From JALORV01 sp963780715 (lineage in GTDB: Bacteria > Pseudomonadota > Gammaproteobacteria > Burkholderiales > Burkholderiaceae_F), in contig CAWADK010000026.1 of the NCBI GenBank assembly GCA_963780715.1, positions 1 through 64,000 of the forward strand: a DNA stretch of 64,000 nucleotides, read 5' to 3'. The position numbers and the translations under genes are program-made. Shown piece after piece: positions 54,431 to 63,574 of the stretch. The notes under the pieces are model-generated. The model was not told the DNA's origin. It made no database searches and saw nothing but the letters and a program-made list of their open reading frames with translations. Position 1 is the stretch's first letter; every line of letters starts with the position of its first letter.

Positions 54431-56460
54431 ATCGGCCCGCAACGGCGGCAGCCGCTCCTCCCGCACACACTCAAGTCACGCATGCCTTCGCGGCCGACGG
54501 CGCGCTCGCGTCGTCGGTGCCGGGCTTCGTGCCGCGCGGCTCCCAGGCCGAGATGGCAGCCGCGGTGCACCGGGTCATCCAGCACGGCGGAACGCTCGTG
54601 GCCGAGGCGGGCACCGGCACTGGCAAGACCTTCGCCTATCTCGTGCCGGCGCTGCTCGCCGGCGGCAAGCTGCTGATTTCGACCGGCACCAAGCCTCTGC
54701 AGGACCAGCTCTATCGCAAGGATCTGCCGGCCGTGCTCAAGGCGCTGAAACTGAACGCGGCCACGGCGCTGCTCAAGGGGCGTGCCAACTATCTTTGCCT
54801 TTATCGCCTGGCGCGGGCAGAGGCGGACGCCCTGGTCGCGACGCGCGAAGATGCCCGGCAACTCCGCGCGGTCCTGCGCTTCGCTGGCACGACGACGAGC
54901 GGCGATCGCGCGGAACTTGCCGAGGTCCCTGAAGGCGCGGCCATCTGGCCTCTGGTCACGTCGACGCGCGACAACTGCCTTGGAGCCGAATGCCCGCGCA
55001 TGGCGGAGTGCTTCGTTTTCAAGGCACGGCGCGAAGCACAGGCCGCCGACATTGTCGTCGTCAACCATCATCTGTTCCTGGCTGATCTCGCGCTGCGTGA
55101 CGACGCCATCCGGGACTTCCTGCCGACGGTCGATACGGTCGTGCTGGACGAGGCGCATCAGCTGCCGGACATCGCGGCCGACTTCTTCGGCAGCACACTG
55201 TCCCTCGCGCAGTGGCTCGAGCTGGCGCGCGACTGCCGCGCACTCGGCCTCGCACGCGCCCCCGACGGCGCTTCGTGGACGACGCTGACATCCCGCCTCG
55301 AGCGCGCCGTGCGCGATGTCCGACTTGCGCTCAGTGATCTGGGCCTTGCGGCCGGCGCGCGCGTGCCGCTGGCGCGTCTGCCGCACGCCGGCCGCCTGCT
55401 GGAGTCGCTGGGAGTCGTGGACACGGAGGCGGCCGAACTCGCGCGCGCAGTGGAAGTCAATCGTGGCCGTGACCCCGAACTCGATCTGACGGGGCCGCGC
55501 GTGGCGGAGCTCCGGCGCGCCCTGAGTGACTGGCAGGACGCGCTGCGCACCGGCGCCGACGATGACGGTGGTCCGCACGACCCGGAGGCGGAGCCGACCG
55601 TGCGCTGGATTTCGGTCACGGCGCACGGAGCGCAGTTCCACAAGACACCGCTTGCCGCCGGCCATGCACTGGCGCGCGCACGCGCGGCGCAGCCGCAGGC
55701 ATGGATCCTGACCTCCGCGACACTGACCACCGGCGGCCGCTTCGACCACTATCTTTCTGAACTCGGCATCGACGACGTGCAGACGGCGCGCTGGGACAGT
55801 CCGTTCGACTTTGCCCGGCAGGCACTGCTCTATCTTCCGCAGTCGATGCCGTCGCCCTATGACGCCCGCTTCCCGGAACGGGTCGCGGAGGCAGCGTGGC
55901 CGCTCATCAAGGCCAACGGCGGTCGTGCGTTCTTGCTCTGCACGACACTGCGGGCCGTCGATCGCGTCTCTGCGCGCCTGCAGCAGCTGATGGACCACGA
56001 TGCGCTGCCGCTGCCTCTGTTCGTGCAGGGCACCGGCAGCCGGCGCGCCTTGCTGGACGGATTCCGCGGCGCTGGCAACGCGGTGCTGGTTGGCAGCGTC
56101 ACCTTCTGGGAAGGTATCGACATCCGCGGTGATGCGCTGTCTCTGGTCGTCATCGACAAGCTGCCGTTCGCCCCGCCCGACGATCCCGTCGTCGACGCCA
56201 AGATCCGCCTGCTGCGGCGCGCCGGACGCAACCCCTTCAACGAGTACCAGTTGCCGGAAGCCGTGATGCTGCTGAAGCAGGGCGCCGGCCGCCTGATCCG
56301 CGACGAGCATGACCGCGGTGTGCTCATGATTCTCGACGAGCGCGTGCTGACGAAGTCCTACGGTCGTACCGTGCTGTCGAGCCTGCCGCCCTTCACGCGG
56401 ACGCGCAGCGAGGACGAGGCGATCGCATTCCTGACCCGGCGGCGCACGCCGGCGGAGTGA
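54427..56460 (+). CDS. DinG/YoaA-type iron-sulfur DNA helicase
   Basis: XPD-like superfamily 2 helicase of 677 residues. Walker A at 59-68 (EAGTGTGKT), DEAH box in VLDEAHQLPDIA, four cluster cysteines in ANYLCLYR and DNCLGAECPRMAEC, and motif VI in KQGAGRLIRDEHDRG. It unwinds DNA 5' to 3', with roles in R-loop or damage processing in relatives. No exonuclease domain is fused. The size and lack of that domain suit YoaA at least as well as DinG. It starts with GTG and ends base to base with bamD. Confidence 0.9.
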   Translation: MNRPATAAAAPPAHTQVTHAFAADGALASSVPGFVPRGSQAEMAAAVHRVIQHGGTLVAEAGTGTGKTFAYLVPALLAGGKLLISTGTKPLQDQLYRKDLPAVLKALKLNAATALLKGRANYLCLYRLARAEADALVATREDARQLRAVLRFAGTTTSGDRAELAEVPEGAAIWPLVTSTRDNCLGAECPRMAECFVFKARREAQAADIVVVNHHLFLADLALRDDAIRDFLPTVDTVVLDEAHQLPDIAADFFGSTLSLAQWLELARDCRALGLARAPDGASWTTLTSRLERAVRDVRLALSDLGLAAGARVPLARLPHAGRLLESLGVVDTEAAELARAVEVNRGRDPELDLTGPRVAELRRALSDWQDALRTGADDDGGPHDPEAEPTVRWISVTAHGAQFHKTPLAAGHALARARAAQPQAWILTSATLTTGGRFDHYLSELGIDDVQTARWDSPFDFARQALLYLPQSMPSPYDARFPERVAEAAWPLIKANGGRAFLLCTTLRAVDRVSARLQQLMDHDALPLPLFVQGTGSRRALLDGFRGAGNAVLVGSVTFWEGIDIRGDALSLVVIDKLPFAPPDDPVVDAKIRLLRRAGRNPFNEYQLPEAVMLLKQGAGRLIRDEHDRGVLMILDERVLTKSYGRTVLSSLPPFTRTRSEDEAIAFLTRRRTPAE

Positions 56461-57261
56461 TCAGCGCCGGGCACGCAGGTACTGGCTCTCCGGGAAGTTG
56501 AGCGCGAGCACGCGCTCGACGTCGGCCTGCAGGTCGGGCATCTCCAGCGCCTGGTAGGACTTCGCCATCAGGATCAGCGCGTCCTCCGCCGCCGGCGATG
56601 TCTGGAAGTCCCGCACGACGATCTGCGCCCGCTGGATGGCCGCGATATAAGCCTTGCGCACATAGTAGAAATTGGCGGCGCTCAGTTCGGCCTTGGCGAG
56701 CGAATTGATCAGGTAGCGCATGCGGGCGCGCGCGTCTTCGGCGTACCGGCTGTCCGGATAGCGCGTGACCAGTTCGCGGAAGGCGTCGTACGACTCCCGC
56801 GCACCTTTCGCGTCACGCTGCGAGAGGTCCTGCGCCATCAGTCGTCCTAGTAGGCCGGTCTCCTCGCCGAACCCGGCCAGCCCCTTCAGGTAGTACATGT
56901 AGTCGACGTTGGGGTTGTTCGGGTACTGACGGATGAAGCGATCCGCCGCCTGGACGGCCTGCGCGGTCTCGCCCTCCTTGTAGTACGTGTAGGCGATCTC
57001 CATCAGCGCCTGCTGCGCATGCCGGCCGAATGGATAGCGCGCTTCCAGCTTCTGGTAGTACTCGCGCGCCTTGACCCAGTTGCCGGCCGACAGTTCGGCG
57101 CGTGCCTCCGCGTACAATCGGTCCGCATCCCACTTGGCCGTGTTGTCCTTCTGGAATAGCTCGTCCATCCCGAGCCAGCTGCACCCTCCAAGGGCGAGCG
57201 TTGCGAGCACGATCGCGACGCACCGCAGCAGCGGAGTCGTCCAGGAATTCAAACCAACCAT
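56461..57261 (-). CDS. bamD: outer membrane assembly lipoprotein BamD
   Basis: Lipoprotein of 266 residues. The lipobox LALGGC puts the lipid on Cys27. TPR-like repeats follow, with the family blocks KLEARYPFGRHAQQALMEIA, DRFIRQYPNNPNVDYMYYL and the C-terminal AEDALILMAKSYQALEMPDL. It is the essential TPR subunit of the BAM complex that folds beta-barrel proteins. It diverges from rluD with only a few bases between the two start codons. Confidence 0.95.
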   Translation of the reverse strand: MVGLNSWTTPLLRCVAIVLATLALGGCSWLGMDELFQKDNTAKWDADRLYAEARAELSAGNWVKAREYYQKLEARYPFGRHAQQALMEIAYTYYKEGETAQAVQAADRFIRQYPNNPNVDYMYYLKGLAGFGEETGLLGRLMAQDLSQRDAKGARESYDAFRELVTRYPDSRYAEDARARMRYLINSLAKAELSAANFYYVRKAYIAAIQRAQIVVRDFQTSPAAEDALILMAKSYQALEMPDLQADVERVLALNFPESQYLRARR

Positions 57262-57269
57262 TGCTCAGG

Positions 57270-58343
57270 GTGCTCCTGTTGTCCAGCGCTGAAGTATACG
57301 GTTCGCTCTCGATTGATCCGGACCCGGACGAAGAAGCCGACCTGCTGATCGACGAAAGCGAAATCGATCCGCGCCGTCGCTTCAGCGTTGATCCCGCGCT
57401 GGCGGGGGAGCGACTCGACAAGGCGCTCACGCGGTGGATGCCTGACATTTCGCGCACCCGCCTCAAGCAGTGGGTGGAAGACGGCGCGGTGCGCGTCAAC
57501 GGCGCGGTCGTCCGTCCGCGGCACGAACTGGCAACCGGCGACCTGGTCGAGCTCGAACCACAGCCTGCGCCCGATGCCAAGGCGTACCGGCCGGAGCCGA
57601 TGCCGCTTGCCGTGCTGTTCGAGGACGCGGACCTGCTCGTCATCGACAAGCCGCCTGGCCTGGTGGTCCATCCCGCGGCGGGCCATTGGTCCGGCACGCT
57701 GCTCAACGGACTGCTGGCCTATGCCCCAGAACTTGCTGACGTGCCGCGAGCCGGCATCGTGCATCGACTCGATGCCGGGACCTCGGGCCTGATGGTCGTT
57801 GCGCGCACGCTGGCGGCGCAGGCCGATCTCGTGCGCCAGCTGCAGGCGCGCACCGTGCGACGCGAATACTGGGCCATCGTCCTCGGGGAGCCGCGACGCC
57901 ATGGCACTGTCGATGCGCCGATTGGACGTGATCCGCGCAACCCGCTGCGCTTCAAGGTCAGCCACGCGTCCAGTGCGCGTTTGGCGCGGACGCAGTACTG
58001 GAACCTGGCGTCGGTGCGTCAGGGCAATGCGACCCTGTCCTGGCTCGCGTGCCGGCTCGATACCGGCCGCACGCACCAGATACGCGTGCATCTCGAGCAT
58101 CTTGGCCACCCGCTGCTCGGCGATCCGGTCTATCGGCGCAGGCTGCCGTCGCCGGACGCGACGGTCGCATGGCGTGCCTTTGGCCGGCAGGCGCTGCATG
58201 CGTGCCGCCTCGGGCTCGAGCATCCGCGTACGCGGGTGCCGATGCAGTGGTTTCGTGCACCGCCACCCGACCTGGCCGAGCTGATGCGGTCGCTGGGGTT
58301 CGGGCCGACGGATCGGCCCGCCCCGCTTCCAGGCGACGCATGA
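57270..58343 (+). CDS. rluD: 23S rRNA pseudouridine synthase RluD
   Basis: RluA-family synthase of about 357 residues. S4 RNA-binding domain (ERLDKALTRWMPDISRTRLK), then the catalytic aspartate in GIVHRLDAGTSGLMVVART and the C-terminal LDTGRTHQIRVHLEHLGHPL. It makes pseudouridines in helix 69 of 23S rRNA. No ATG fits the start; GTG at 57270 is chosen, with TTG at 57261 or 57279 as alternatives. The first 40 residues are acidic (DPDPDEEADLLIDESE). It overlaps pgeF by four bases. Confidence 0.92.
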   Translation: MLLLSSAEVYGSLSIDPDPDEEADLLIDESEIDPRRRFSVDPALAGERLDKALTRWMPDISRTRLKQWVEDGAVRVNGAVVRPRHELATGDLVELEPQPAPDAKAYRPEPMPLAVLFEDADLLVIDKPPGLVVHPAAGHWSGTLLNGLLAYAPELADVPRAGIVHRLDAGTSGLMVVARTLAAQADLVRQLQARTVRREYWAIVLGEPRRHGTVDAPIGRDPRNPLRFKVSHASSARLARTQYWNLASVRQGNATLSWLACRLDTGRTHQIRVHLEHLGHPLLGDPVYRRRLPSPDATVAWRAFGRQALHACRLGLEHPRTRVPMQWFRAPPPDLAELMRSLGFGPTDRPAPLPGDA

Positions 58344-59113
58344 AGTCTTCCGACTGGATCCGCCCTGACTGGCCGGTGCCGCCGAGCGTGAAGGCCATCA
58401 TCACGACGCGCGCGGGCGGCTCCTCGAACGGTGCGTACGGTGCACCGGATCGCGACGGAATGAACCTCGGACCCGGTTCCGGTGATGACATCTCCGTCGT
58501 CGCTGCCAACCGGGCACGCCTGCGCGGATTGCTGCCAGGCGAGCCGCGCTGGCTCAGGCAGGTGCACGGTTCCCGGGTGGTCGACGCCGCAACAGTGGAC
58601 GGGATCGTGGAAGCGGACGCGGCGGTGACTGACCAATCCGGCACGGTGGCGGTGGTCATGGTGGCCGACTGCATGCCCGTGCTGCTCGCTGACGAGCGCG
58701 GTCGCTGTGTGGGCGTCGCGCACGCCGGCTGGCGCGGCCTCGCGGCGGGCATCCTGCAGGCCACGGTCCGGGCGATGCGGGAACGCCTGGGCGAGCCGGA
58801 CACACGGCTCATCGCCTATCTCGGACCCGCCATCGGACCCGATCACTTCGAGGTCGGGGGCGACGTGCTGCAAGCCATGACGTCGGGTCTGGAGGGTTCG
58901 GCCGCGGCTTTCGTGTCTGCCGGCACAGGAAAGTACCGCGCTGACCTGTTCGCGCTCGGCCGCATGGCGCTGGCCGCAGCAGGGGTCGATGCCGTCTTCG
59001 GGGGCGGCGTCTGCACGGTCTGCGACCCGCAGCGTTTCTACAGCCACCGGCGCGACCGCGTCACGGGCCGTCATGCAGCCCTGGTCTGGATCGATCGCCA
59101 GCACACTGTCTGA
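58340..59113 (+). CDS. pgeF: PgeF/YfiH peptidoglycan editing factor (LACC1 family)
   Basis: Protein of 257 residues. Metal/active-site residues lie in WLRQVHGSRVVD, VVMVADCMPVLLAD and GVAHAGWRGLAAG, with the late VCTVCDPQRFYSHRRD. YfiH removes wrongly inserted serine from peptidoglycan precursors in E. coli; LACC1 relatives act as nucleoside hydrolases or phosphorylases. The ATG overlaps the rluD stop. A short hairpin follows. Confidence 0.92.
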   Translation: MKSSDWIRPDWPVPPSVKAIITTRAGGSSNGAYGAPDRDGMNLGPGSGDDISVVAANRARLRGLLPGEPRWLRQVHGSRVVDAATVDGIVEADAAVTDQSGTVAVVMVADCMPVLLADERGRCVGVAHAGWRGLAAGILQATVRAMRERLGEPDTRLIAYLGPAIGPDHFEVGGDVLQAMTSGLEGSAAAFVSAGTGKYRADLFALGRMALAAAGVDAVFGGGVCTVCDPQRFYSHRRDRVTGRHAALVWIDRQHTV

Positions 59114-59132
59114 CGCGCCAACCGAACCCAAA

Positions 59133-59154
59133 CGATCCGAGAGCAAGCGGATCG
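59133..59154 (+). terminator. weak hairpin after pgeF
   Basis: A perfect 7-bp stem (59133-59139 with 59148-59154), 8-base loop, no T-run, 19 bases past the pgeF stop. It may end the rluD-pgeF transcript before phaC. Confidence 0.35.
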
Positions 59155-59265
59155 GACTGGCGGAGTGACTGGTTTGACCATGCTCGGCGCCTTGTGGAGA
59201 ATCGCAAGACTGAGCTAGAGCCGCAGGGATCATTCGATCCACCGGCCATCAACTCCGGAGGAGAC

Positions 59266-61146
59266 ATGGCGACTTCAAAGGCCGGACGCGCAACGCGGGC
59301 GGCAGCAGGCGGCACTCGCGGGAAGTCCGTCAGCACGCCGCGACGCGCCCGCAAGCGTGTGGTCAAGGCGAACGCCAAGTCCGCGGCAGTCCGTCGAAGC
59401 GGGTCGGCGGCATCGGGCGAGTCGACGCCGGCGGCGCCAAAGAGCGAGGCCGCGGCCAAGCACGGCGCCGTGTACTCGCTTGGCAGCATGGAGCCCTTCA
59501 ACTTCGCGCTGCCGTGGCTGCAGCAATCGTCGGCGGCGCATGCGACCCCCATGCCGCTCGGGCCGGAGAGGCTGCTCGAGATGCAGCAGGACTACGTCCA
59601 GCAGCTGACCGGACTGTGGAACGACTTCTTCACGCATCCGGAACGCACGACCGCGCCGATATCCGACCCGCGCTTCTCGGACCCGAGCTGGCAGAAGAAC
59701 TCGCTCGCCTCGTTCTACGCGCGCACGTACCTGCTGAACTCGGAGTTCATGAACCGCCTGGCCGACAGCGTCCAGGGCGACAAGAAGACGCGCAAGCGCG
59801 TGAAGTTCGCGGTGTCGCAGTGGGTCGACGCGGCTTCGCCGGCGAACTTCTTTGCCTTCAATCCGAAGGCGCAGCAGACCCTGCTCGAGACGAGCGGTGA
59901 AAGTCTCAAGGCCGGGCTCGACAACCTGCTGAAGGACATCGGCAAGGGCAAGATCTCGATGACCGATGAGAGCGCCTTCGAGGTCGGACGCAACGTCGCG
60001 ACCAGCGAGGGGCGGGTCGTCTTCACGAACCAGCTGTTCGAGCTGATCCAGTACAAGCCCCTGACCGAGAAGGTCTACTCGCGGCCGTTCCTCATGGTGC
60101 CGCCGTGCATCAACAAGTTCTACATCCTCGACCTGCAGCCCGAGAATTCGTTCATCCGTTACGCGGTTGAGCAGGGCCACACGGTGTTCGTGGTGTCGTG
60201 GAAGAACCCGAAGCAGCCCGAGGCGCATGTCACCTGGGACGACTACCTCGAAAAGGGCGTGATCACCGCGATCCACGTCGTGCAGGAGATCACGGGCAGC
60301 AGGCAGATCAATGCACTCGGCTTCTGTGTCGGCGGCACGTTGATCGCCAATGCGCTGGCCGTGATGTACGCGCGCGGCGAAGAGCCGCTCACGAGCCTCA
60401 CGATGATGACTGCGCTGCTCGATTTCGAGGATGCGGGCGTGCTCGATGTCTTCATCGACGAGGCCCAGGTGCGGCTGCGCGAGCAGCAGTTCGCGCGCGG
60501 CGGCATCATGCCGGGGCTCGAACTCGGCAACACGTTCTCGAGCCTGCGTCCCAACGACCTCGTATGGAACTACGTCGTCAGCAACTACCTCGAGGGCAAG
60601 TCGCCGCCCGCGTTCGACCTGCTCTACTGGAACGGCGACAGCACCAACCTTCCGGGCCCGATGTATTCCTGGTACCTGCGCAACATGTACCTCGAGAACA
60701 ACCTGCGCGTGCCCGGCAAGCTGCGCACATGCGGGCAGCCCGTCGACCTCGGCCGGATCCAGGTCCCGACGTACGTCTTTGCCGCGAAGGAAGATCACAT
60801 CGTGCCGTGGAAGGCGGCGTACGCCTCGGCACGTACGCTGCCGGGCGGCGGCAAGGCGGGCGGCGTGCGCTACGTGCTGGGCGCCAGCGGGCACATCGCC
60901 GGCACGATCAATCCGCCGACGAAGAACAAGCGCAACTACTGGGCGGGAGCCGATGACACGCTGCCCGCCAACTCCGATGCCTGGTTCAACAGTGCGGCGG
61001 AGCATCCGGGCAGCTGGTGGCCGGACTGGAGCCGCTGGCTGGCGCGCTACTCGGGGCCACTCAAGCCCGCTCCAAAGCAGTACGGCGATGCCAAGTACAA
61101 GCCGACCGTGCCGGCACCCGGGATCTACGTCAAGGAAAAGGCATAG
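59266..61146 (+). CDS. phaC: class I polyhydroxyalkanoate synthase with basic N-terminal extension
   Basis: Synthase of 626 residues that polymerises (R)-3-hydroxybutyryl-CoA into PHB granules. The lipase-like box is LGFCVGGT with catalytic Cys354, the aspartate is in AAKEDHIVPW and the histidine in GASGHIAGTINPP. The first about 65 residues are low-complexity and rich in Lys, Arg, Ala, Ser and Thr (STPRRARKRVVKANAKSA), making it about 37 residues longer than the 589-residue Cupriavidus enzyme. The ATG at 59266 has an ideal ggagga; an upstream in-frame GTG at 59194 does not. Confidence 0.95.
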   Translation: MATSKAGRATRAAAGGTRGKSVSTPRRARKRVVKANAKSAAVRRSGSAASGESTPAAPKSEAAAKHGAVYSLGSMEPFNFALPWLQQSSAAHATPMPLGPERLLEMQQDYVQQLTGLWNDFFTHPERTTAPISDPRFSDPSWQKNSLASFYARTYLLNSEFMNRLADSVQGDKKTRKRVKFAVSQWVDAASPANFFAFNPKAQQTLLETSGESLKAGLDNLLKDIGKGKISMTDESAFEVGRNVATSEGRVVFTNQLFELIQYKPLTEKVYSRPFLMVPPCINKFYILDLQPENSFIRYAVEQGHTVFVVSWKNPKQPEAHVTWDDYLEKGVITAIHVVQEITGSRQINALGFCVGGTLIANALAVMYARGEEPLTSLTMMTALLDFEDAGVLDVFIDEAQVRLREQQFARGGIMPGLELGNTFSSLRPNDLVWNYVVSNYLEGKSPPAFDLLYWNGDSTNLPGPMYSWYLRNMYLENNLRVPGKLRTCGQPVDLGRIQVPTYVFAAKEDHIVPWKAAYASARTLPGGGKAGGVRYVLGASGHIAGTINPPTKNKRNYWAGADDTLPANSDAWFNSAAEHPGSWWPDWSRWLARYSGPLKPAPKQYGDAKYKPTVPAPGIYVKEKA

Positions 61147-61164
61147 GACCGCGCTAGCATCCTT

Positions 61165-61191
61165 CGACGCTAGGCATCACGCCTGGCGTCG
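61165..61191 (+). terminator. hairpin between phaC and phaA
   Basis: An 11-bp stem with one G-T pair (61165-61175 with 61181-61191) and a 5-base loop, without a T-run. It may partly reduce read-through from phaC into phaA or stabilise the upstream message. Confidence 0.4.
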
Positions 61192-61218
61192 CTTCAGCAC
61201 TCACCACGGAGTCATCTC

Positions 61219-62409
61219 ATGACCGAAGCAGTCATCGTCGCGGCCGCACGGACCGCCATCGGAAAATTCGGCGGTACGCTCGCCAAGATTCCCGCACCCG
61301 AGCTAGGCGCGATCGTCATCAAGGAAGTCCTGCGCCGTGCCGGCGTGGCCGCCGATCAGGTCGACGAAGTGATCCTGGGACAGGTGCTGACGGCCGGCAG
61401 CGGCCAGAACCCGGCGCGCCAGGCTGCCATCAAGGCCGGGCTGCCGGTCGCGGTGCCGGCGATGACGATCAACAAGGTCTGCGGCTCGGGGCTGAAGGCC
61501 GTGATGCTGGCGGCGCAGGCGATCCGCAACGGCGACGCGCAGATCGTCATCGCGGGCGGGCAGGAAAATATGAGCGCATCGCCGCACGTCATGCTCGGTT
61601 CGCGTGACGGCTTCCGCATGGGCGACGCCAAGATCATCGACAGCATGATCGTCGACGGCCTGTGGGACGTCTACAACCAGTACCACATGGGAATCACCGC
61701 GGAAAACGTCGCCAAGGCGCACGGCATCGACCGCGCCGCGCAGGATGCACTGGCGCTGGCCTCGCAGACCAAGGCGGCCGCCGCGCAGGACGCGGGGCGC
61801 TTCAAAGACGAGATCGTCCCGGTGACGATCCCGCAACGCAAGGGCGACCCGATCGTCTTCGACACCGACGAGTTCGTCAATCGCAAGACCAATGCCGAAG
61901 CGCTCTCCGGGCTGAAGCCCGCGTTCGACAAGGCAGGCAGCGTCACGGCCGGCAATGCGTCGGGCATCAATGACGGCGCGGCCGCGGTGCTCGTGATGTC
62001 GGCCGACAAGGCCAAGGCGCTCGGGCTGAAGCCGCTGGCGCGGATCGTGAGCTTCGCCTCTGCGGGCGTTGATCCGTCGTTGATGGGCATGGGCCCCGCA
62101 CCGGCGTCGCGCAAGGCGCTCGAAAAGTCCGGCTGGAAGGCCGAGCAGCTCGACCTGATGGAACTGAACGAGGCGTTCGCGGCGCAGGCCTGCGCGGTGA
62201 ACAAGGACCTCGGCTGGGACAAGGCGCCATATAAGGACAAGATCAACGTCAACGGTGGCGCCATCGCGCTCGGTCACCCGATCGGTGCGTCGGGTTGCCG
62301 TGTCCTCGTGACACTGCTGCACGAGATGAAGCGGCGCGACGCGAAGAAGGGACTCGCGGCGCTTTGCATCGGTGGCGGCATGGGCGTCGCCCTCACAGTG
62401 GAGCGATAG
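61219..62409 (+). CDS. phaA: acetyl-CoA acetyltransferase (beta-ketothiolase)
   Basis: Thiolase of 396 residues, the usual length. Nucleophile Cys88 in NKVCGSGLKAV, histidine in NGGAIALGHPIGASG and second cysteine in AALCIGGGMG. It condenses two acetyl-CoA into acetoacetyl-CoA for PHB synthesis. ATG at 61219, 72 bases after phaC; phaB follows after 132 bases. Confidence 0.96.
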   Translation: MTEAVIVAAARTAIGKFGGTLAKIPAPELGAIVIKEVLRRAGVAADQVDEVILGQVLTAGSGQNPARQAAIKAGLPVAVPAMTINKVCGSGLKAVMLAAQAIRNGDAQIVIAGGQENMSASPHVMLGSRDGFRMGDAKIIDSMIVDGLWDVYNQYHMGITAENVAKAHGIDRAAQDALALASQTKAAAAQDAGRFKDEIVPVTIPQRKGDPIVFDTDEFVNRKTNAEALSGLKPAFDKAGSVTAGNASGINDGAAAVLVMSADKAKALGLKPLARIVSFASAGVDPSLMGMGPAPASRKALEKSGWKAEQLDLMELNEAFAAQACAVNKDLGWDKAPYKDKINVNGGAIALGHPIGASGCRVLVTLLHEMKRRDAKKGLAALCIGGGMGVALTVER

Positions 62410-62491
62410 ACTGAGCTTGCAGTTGTATCGCGGCGGCGCCGGGCCGTCCCAAGCCAGCCGCGCTGATCAAGAAACTCGCCCGAGTGCACGT

Positions 62492-62508
62492 GCGACGCGC
62501 AGCGTCGC
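62492..62508 (+). terminator. hairpin between phaA and phaB
   Basis: A perfect 7-bp GC stem with a 3-base loop (62492-62498 with 62502-62508), extendable by G-T pairs, lying 33 bases before the phaB start. No T-run. It could be an mRNA processing or attenuation element. Confidence 0.35.
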
Positions 62509-62541
62509 GTACACGAGGGCGAAATAACTACGGAGACAGCA

Positions 62542-63276
62542 ATGGCAAAGGTGGCGTACGTAACGGGTGGCATGGGTGGCATTGGCACGGCGATCTGCCA
62601 GCGGCTGTCGAAGGGCGGCTTCACGGTCATCGCCGGCTGCGGACCGAGCCGCGATTTCAACAAGTGGCTGGGCGAGCAGAAAGCGCTTGGCTACAACTTC
62701 CACGCGTCGGTCGGCAATGTGGCCGACTGGAGCAGCACCGAGGCCGCCTTTGCGAAGGCCGTGGCGGAACACGGCCCGATCGACGTTCTGGTGAATAACG
62801 CCGGCATCACGCGTGATCGCATGTTCCTCAAGATGACGCGCGAGGACTGGGACGCCGTCATCGACACCAACCTCAACAGCATGTTCAACGTCACCAAGCA
62901 GGTCGTGCCCGGCATGGTCGAGAAGGGCTGGGGCCGCATCATCCAGATCAGCTCGGTCAACGGCGAAAAGGGCCAGGCCGGCCAGACGAACTACTCGGCC
63001 GCCAAGGCGGGCATGCACGGCTTCACGATGGCGCTGGCGCAGGAACTCGCCGCCAAGGGCGTCACTGTGAACACCGTGAGCCCGGGCTACATCGGCACCG
63101 AGATGGTCATGGCCATCAAGCCACAGATCCTCGAAAAGATCGTTGAGACCATTCCGGTGAAGCGGCTCGGTACGCCCGACGAAATCGGCGCGATCGTGGC
63201 CTGGCTGGCTGGGCCGGACTCCGGCTTCACCACCGGCGCCGACTTCTCCTGTAACGGCGGCCTGCACATGGGCTGA
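62542..63276 (+). CDS. phaB: acetoacetyl-CoA reductase
   Basis: Short-chain dehydrogenase of 244 residues. Cofactor loop VTGGMGGIGTAI, NAG motif in LVNNAGITRD, catalytic Ser in IIQISSVNGEKGQAG and Tyr-Lys in TNYSAAKAG. It reduces acetoacetyl-CoA to (R)-3-hydroxybutyryl-CoA with NADPH, feeding phaC. ATG at 62542 with acggagac upstream. Confidence 0.95.
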   Translation: MAKVAYVTGGMGGIGTAICQRLSKGGFTVIAGCGPSRDFNKWLGEQKALGYNFHASVGNVADWSSTEAAFAKAVAEHGPIDVLVNNAGITRDRMFLKMTREDWDAVIDTNLNSMFNVTKQVVPGMVEKGWGRIIQISSVNGEKGQAGQTNYSAAKAGMHGFTMALAQELAAKGVTVNTVSPGYIGTEMVMAIKPQILEKIVETIPVKRLGTPDEIGAIVAWLAGPDSGFTTGADFSCNGGLHMG

Positions 63277-63296
63277 CCGCGCCAGCGCGGGCGCGG
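63277..63296 (+). terminator. possible terminator after phaB, and the gene-free stretch behind it
   Basis: A 7-bp GC stem (63277-63283 with 63290-63296) lies directly after the phaB stop, with a poor T-tract. The 298 bases from here to 63574 hold no gene I can support: an 88-codon open frame from 63307 has no ribosome site and no recognisable domain. Confidence 0.4.
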
Positions 63297-63574
63297 GGAA
63301 AGTTCATTGCGTTCGATTTCACGACTGCCGTTAGTTTCGGCTGAGGCCGGCGGCGGCAGTCGGCTATTCCTACAAGTGCAGCGGCAGGTTGCCGGCGGCG
63401 CCGCCGCATTGCCGGGCGCACTTGCGGCAGCTTCATGTCTCGAACCTCGAGGGAAGCGGGCATGGTCAGCGCCCCAGAGGTTGGGGCAGCGCCCGCGCTG
63501 GAGGAGCCAGCCCGGATGCGCGGGCCTGCCACAATGCTGGTTTCCGTCGAATCGACAGCAACTCAAGGAATGAA

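Noticed and set aside
63307..63573. An 88-codon open frame after phaB as a phasin or regulator
   Set aside because: No ribosome site, Arg/Gln-rich random composition and no phasin-like helix pattern.
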